From NCBI GenBank assembly GCA_035325705.1, contig DAOKZI010000011.1, forward strand, positions 1 through 64,000: 64,000 nucleotides of DNA, written 5' to 3'. A model generated the notes under the pieces. The model was not told where the DNA came from. It made no database searches and saw nothing but the letters and a program-made list of their open reading frames with translations. The first letter of the stretch is position 1. The number at the start of each line of letters is the position of its first letter. Of this stretch, positions 61,639-64,000 are shown one piece after another. A program made the position numbers and the translations under genes. The stretch comes from Ga0077536 sp035325705 (GTDB lineage Bacteria > Pseudomonadota > Gammaproteobacteria > Ga0077536).

Positions 61639-61890
61639 CTATATAGCAGAGCGCAAATACGCTCCAGTGCGTGTCGATTATCGTCATTCCCGCGCAAGCG
61701 GGAATCCACGCCTGACGAGGAGGTCTGCGTCGGGCGATTCTTCTTTTTCCGCGCTGGACGCCGAGAGAGTGCGTGGATGCCCGCCCCCGCCTTCGCGGGG
61801 GCAGGCTTTGCGCGGGCATGACGTAGGAGGTTCCTACACGGGATACGCTATCGAACCGCCAGTGGAGTGTATTTACGCTTCGCTATATAG
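61639..61890. mobile_element. MITE-like element with 31-bp terminal inverted repeats
   Basis: A 252-bp non-coding unit starts with CTATATAGCAGAGCG (61639-61669) and ends with its inverse (61860-61890); 26 of 31 positions pair. The interior has a CATTCCCGC...GCGGGAAT palindrome near 61683, its partner near 61800 (GCGGGCATGACG) and a small GTAGGAGGTTCCTAC hairpin. No transposase lies inside. The right end touches the stop codon of the flavin monooxygenase gene. It accounts for most of the 370-bp gap. Confidence 0.75.
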
Positions 61891-61891
61891 A

Positions 61892-63472
61892 TCATGCCTT
61901 CGCGGGGTGATCGGGAAATCTGCCCACCTCGACGCTGCCGCCGGTGGTGCTCGGAGTTGCGCCGGGATCTGCCTTGGGGAGTCCGAGCTCGCCTGCCTCG
62001 TCGCAGCTGATGGCGTTGCGATAATCGCTCGGCTGGTAGGGCGCGAACGCTTCCTTGAAGGGCGCGAACGGGCCGCGCTTTCGCAGCGGCGAGAGGCCCA
62101 TATCCTTCATCAGATCGTCGTGATAATGCTGCATGTGAAGCAGCAGCCGCGCCGCGCGCCCGCGACTGAACGGCATGCACTTCCGTTTCCACCGTTTCTG
62201 GGCCGCGACGTCGGCTCGCATGTCTCCTCGGGACGGCAGGCGCAGCGCGCCGTCCAGCACGTGCGCGAGCCAGTAGGCCTGCAGGTTGTAGGTGAGCACG
62301 CTGGCGATCGTCGACGCATAGCCGATGAAGGCGAGCCCGTCCACGTCGGCGGGCAGCATTTGGCGATAGAGATAGAGGCCGTCATCCTCGAAGCCGAGGG
62401 CGGTCTGAGTCGCGGGGTCCAGCCATGAATGATCGCTTTCCCAACCGGTCGCGAGGACGACGACGTCCGCTTCCAGATGCCGGCCGTTCTTCAGGTTGAC
62501 GCCGTTGGCATCGAAGCTGTCTATCTCGGTCTGCAAGGGCTCGACTCGTCCGTCGCGTAGCGCGCGATAGAACTCGGGACGAGGCAGCATCACGGCTTCC
62601 CCGAAGGCGTCGAACTCGATCGGCAGGCGCGGCACCAGACTCAGGCGGGACCGCCCGCGCGAGTGCAGATCGAACTGCAGGACGAGCAGGCCCTCGACCA
62701 TGCGCCACCACAGCCACACCAAGGGATAGCCGAGCGAATGCAGGATGCGCTCCAGCCTGGAGGGACGGTAGTAAGGGGGAAGCAGCGCGCTGCTCAGGCG
62801 ATTGAGCATCGCCCACTTGAATGGCAGCAGGCCCAGCAGCCGCGTCGGCACGGGCCAGTGCACGTCTCGGAAGATGAGGGTGGTCTGCGCGGCGACCGCG
62901 GCCGCTTCCAGCGCCGCATCCGACGCGCTCTTGCCGAAGCCGACGACGGCGACCCGCTTGCCGGCCAATCGACTCCTGTCGGCCAGCGACGAGACGTGCA
63001 TCAGTTCTCCTTGGAACTCCCCTTCTCCGGGGAAGGCCGGCAAATGCGGTCTGTTGGAGAACAGACCAGTGCAGACGACGACGAAGTCGAAGCGTTCTTC
63101 CCGGAACGCGCCGGCCGATTCCAGCGTGAGCACCCAGCCGGTCCCCTCGTCCCGGCGCAGGCCGGACACTCGCGTAGCAAAGCGGATGCGCGGCCATACG
63201 CCGAAATGACGAGCATAGCGCTCCAGGTACTGCTGGACCTGCTCGCCGGGCGTGAAGTCCGGCGTCTCGGGCGCGTGCGGAAAGTCGGGGAACTCGTAGA
63301 GCTCCCGTTGCACCTGCAGCCCGAAATTGGAGTATCCCGCGGCCCATACGCCACCGAGACGCGTGCCGCGCTCGAAGATCGTGCAGTCGTGACCGCATGC
63401 GACGAGCGTTTTGGCCGTGGTGAGACCGGCGACGCCCGCGCCGATGATGCCGATTCGGCGTACGGTACTCAC
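61892..63472 (-). CDS. Flavin-containing monooxygenase
   Basis: This NAD(P)H/FAD monooxygenase of the FMO/dimethylaniline type has 526 residues. The FAD motif is GIIGAGVAG (8-16), followed by GTRLGGVW. A Ser/Ala-rich NADPH motif reads VVGFGKSASD, and ATGW near the C-terminal third is the usual FMO turn. The Baeyer-Villiger fingerprint is absent (FQGELMHVSSL occupies its place, keeping F-x-G and the His but no Trp). The GTG start overlaps the stop of the small membrane-protein gene, so they are co-translated. The substrate is unknown. Confidence 0.88.
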   Translation of the reverse strand: MSTVRRIGIIGAGVAGLTTAKTLVACGHDCTIFERGTRLGGVWAAGYSNFGLQVQRELYEFPDFPHAPETPDFTPGEQVQQYLERYARHFGVWPRIRFATRVSGLRRDEGTGWVLTLESAGAFREERFDFVVVCTGLFSNRPHLPAFPGEGEFQGELMHVSSLADRSRLAGKRVAVVGFGKSASDAALEAAAVAAQTTLIFRDVHWPVPTRLLGLLPFKWAMLNRLSSALLPPYYRPSRLERILHSLGYPLVWLWWRMVEGLLVLQFDLHSRGRSRLSLVPRLPIEFDAFGEAVMLPRPEFYRALRDGRVEPLQTEIDSFDANGVNLKNGRHLEADVVVLATGWESDHSWLDPATQTALGFEDDGLYLYRQMLPADVDGLAFIGYASTIASVLTYNLQAYWLAHVLDGALRLPSRGDMRADVAAQKRWKRKCMPFSRGRAARLLLHMQHYHDDLMKDMGLSPLRKRGPFAPFKEAFAPYQPSDYRNAISCDEAGELGLPKADPGATPSTTGGSVEVGRFPDHPAKA

Positions 63473-63753
63473 GATGGACGCTTATCTGCGGACGGCGCGC
63501 GGAGAGCGACCGCGCGAAGCTGCCTGAGACCGTACAGCACACAGCCCAGCAGCCAGAGGTAGAGGACATAAGCGCCGAACAGGGCCCACAGCGCTATCGT
63601 CCAGAGGGCGTAATAGAGCGGCGTCAGGAGGACGCCGAGCGAGAAGCCTGGTTGCGCGCCCTTCATGCGCAGGAAGCGCACGACGAGGCCCACTGCATGC
63701 AGCAGCCCGAGGCAAGCGCCGACCATCGTTCCCGTCCACAGCGCGGCATCCAT
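63469..63753 (-). CDS. Small membrane protein, unknown function
   Basis: This 94-residue protein has three predicted helices: GTMVGACLGLLHAVGLVV, LGVLLTPLYYALWTIALWAL and GAYVLYLWLLGCVLYGL. It is coupled by a 4-bp overlap to the flavin monooxygenase gene and lies 21 bp after the methyltransferase gene. It may be a membrane partner for this small operon. No family was recognised. Confidence 0.72.
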   Translation of the reverse strand: MDAALWTGTMVGACLGLLHAVGLVVRFLRMKGAQPGFSLGVLLTPLYYALWTIALWALFGAYVLYLWLLGCVLYGLRQLRAVALRAPSADKRPS

Positions 63754-63774
63754 TGGAAGCGCCTCTTCGCGCGG

Positions 63775-64000
63775 CTAGGTGCGTGTCGCCAGGATCTCGA
63801 GATACTCGGCTTCGATAGCCGTGCTTCCGTCCGTTGCCGCGTTGTGCTGCTGCCAAAGTGCTTCTAGATCCCCGCGCAGGGCGGCCTGACCCGCTTCATC
63901 GAGGGCGCCGAACGCCCGGTTCGTCGGCCCGTAATAGCTGCGGAAAAACTCGACCACCGCCGGCGGCGCGAACGGATATCGAATGCTGTACATGCGACGC
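63775..64000 (-). CDS. SAM-dependent methyltransferase, C-terminal part, cut by window end
   Basis: Only the last 75 or so residues lie in the window, and the frame remains open to the edge. The segment PFAPPAVVEFFRSYYGPTNRAF followed by DLEALWQQHNAATDG and EAEYLEILATR (landmarks EFFRSYYGPTNRAF and AEYLEILATR) matches the end of class I methyltransferases. It appears to be the first visible gene of an operon continuing into the small membrane protein and the flavin monooxygenase. Confidence 0.75.
   Translation of the reverse strand, partial: RRMYSIRYPFAPPAVVEFFRSYYGPTNRAFGALDEAGQAALRGDLEALWQQHNAATDGSTAIEAEYLEILATRT

Noticed and set aside
61680..61822. Intrinsic terminator pair for msrA and the monooxygenase
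   Set aside because: Hairpins are present, but they lie inside a longer unit with 31-bp inverted ends and lack T-runs; a MITE-like element explains more of the sequence, though termination may be a side effect.

Overview
The window is a high-GC, gene-dense chromosomal segment of an aerobic Gram-negative bacterium. It most likely comes from a gammaproteobacterium of the Nevskiales/Steroidobacterales/Xanthomonadales neighbourhood. That placement is inferred from the tRNA-Asp - ppiD - fabI - YejABEF-type transporter order, the TonB-dependent receptor, the VPxPA-type sorting tags and the catabolic gene content; no taxonomic marker is complete here. There is no rRNA, CRISPR array, prophage or recognisable transposase gene.

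Layout. 1-9731: end of tRNA-Asp, ppiD, divergent fabI, and a four-gene peptide-type ABC importer. 10234-13719: a translationally coupled run of MATE exporter, ECF sigma factor and membrane anti-sigma-like protein, then an exported protein. 13937-16345: a NarL-type response regulator and its histidine kinase. 16322-27341 and 30854-35727: an envelope/secretion region. It holds a TonB-dependent receptor flanked by two paralogous exported proteins, a short exosortase with a companion membrane protein, and six proteins with C-terminal tripartite sorting tags. It also holds a cohesin-like protein beside a dockerin-bearing DUF1800 protein and a Tat-exported DUF1501 protein. 36069-41583: htpX, a LysM/FecR protein, and a CHASE2-PAS-GGDEF-EAL protein that looks truncated and catalytically degenerate. 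41939-57485: a catabolic block with hydantoinase/oxoprolinase A and B subunits, an amidase, a Baeyer-Villiger-type monooxygenase, two D-aminoacylase-family amidohydrolases, a DsbA-like protein, two NTF2-like proteins and an SRPBCC protein. 57525-61521: a reactive-sulfur/redox cluster (ArsR-rhodanese regulator, metallo-beta-lactamase hydrolase, MFS transporter, DsrE, MsrA) with a palindromic operator in the divergent promoter. 61892-64000: a flavin monooxygenase, a small membrane protein and the end of a methyltransferase.

The intergenic DNA is unusual. Three palindromic or inverted repeat families recur, here called A, B and C. A is a REP-like GTAGCCCGG...CCGGGCTAC element with about thirty copies. 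B is a purine-rich CCACGGAGAACACAGAG-type repeat. C is GTAGGTTGGGCTGACGAAGG with its own inverse. They are nested in composite units, several of them bounded by B copies in inverted orientation. One composite is duplicated with a 351-bp offset. In three genes the A repeat contributes the stop codon. A separate 252-bp MITE-like element with 31-bp terminal inverted repeats lies at 61639-61890.

The most attractive candidate system is the exosortase-linked surface set: a cohesin-like anchored protein, a dockerin-bearing partner, and the paralogous pair around the TonB receptor. Function is inferred from sequence patterns only; no database search was possible.
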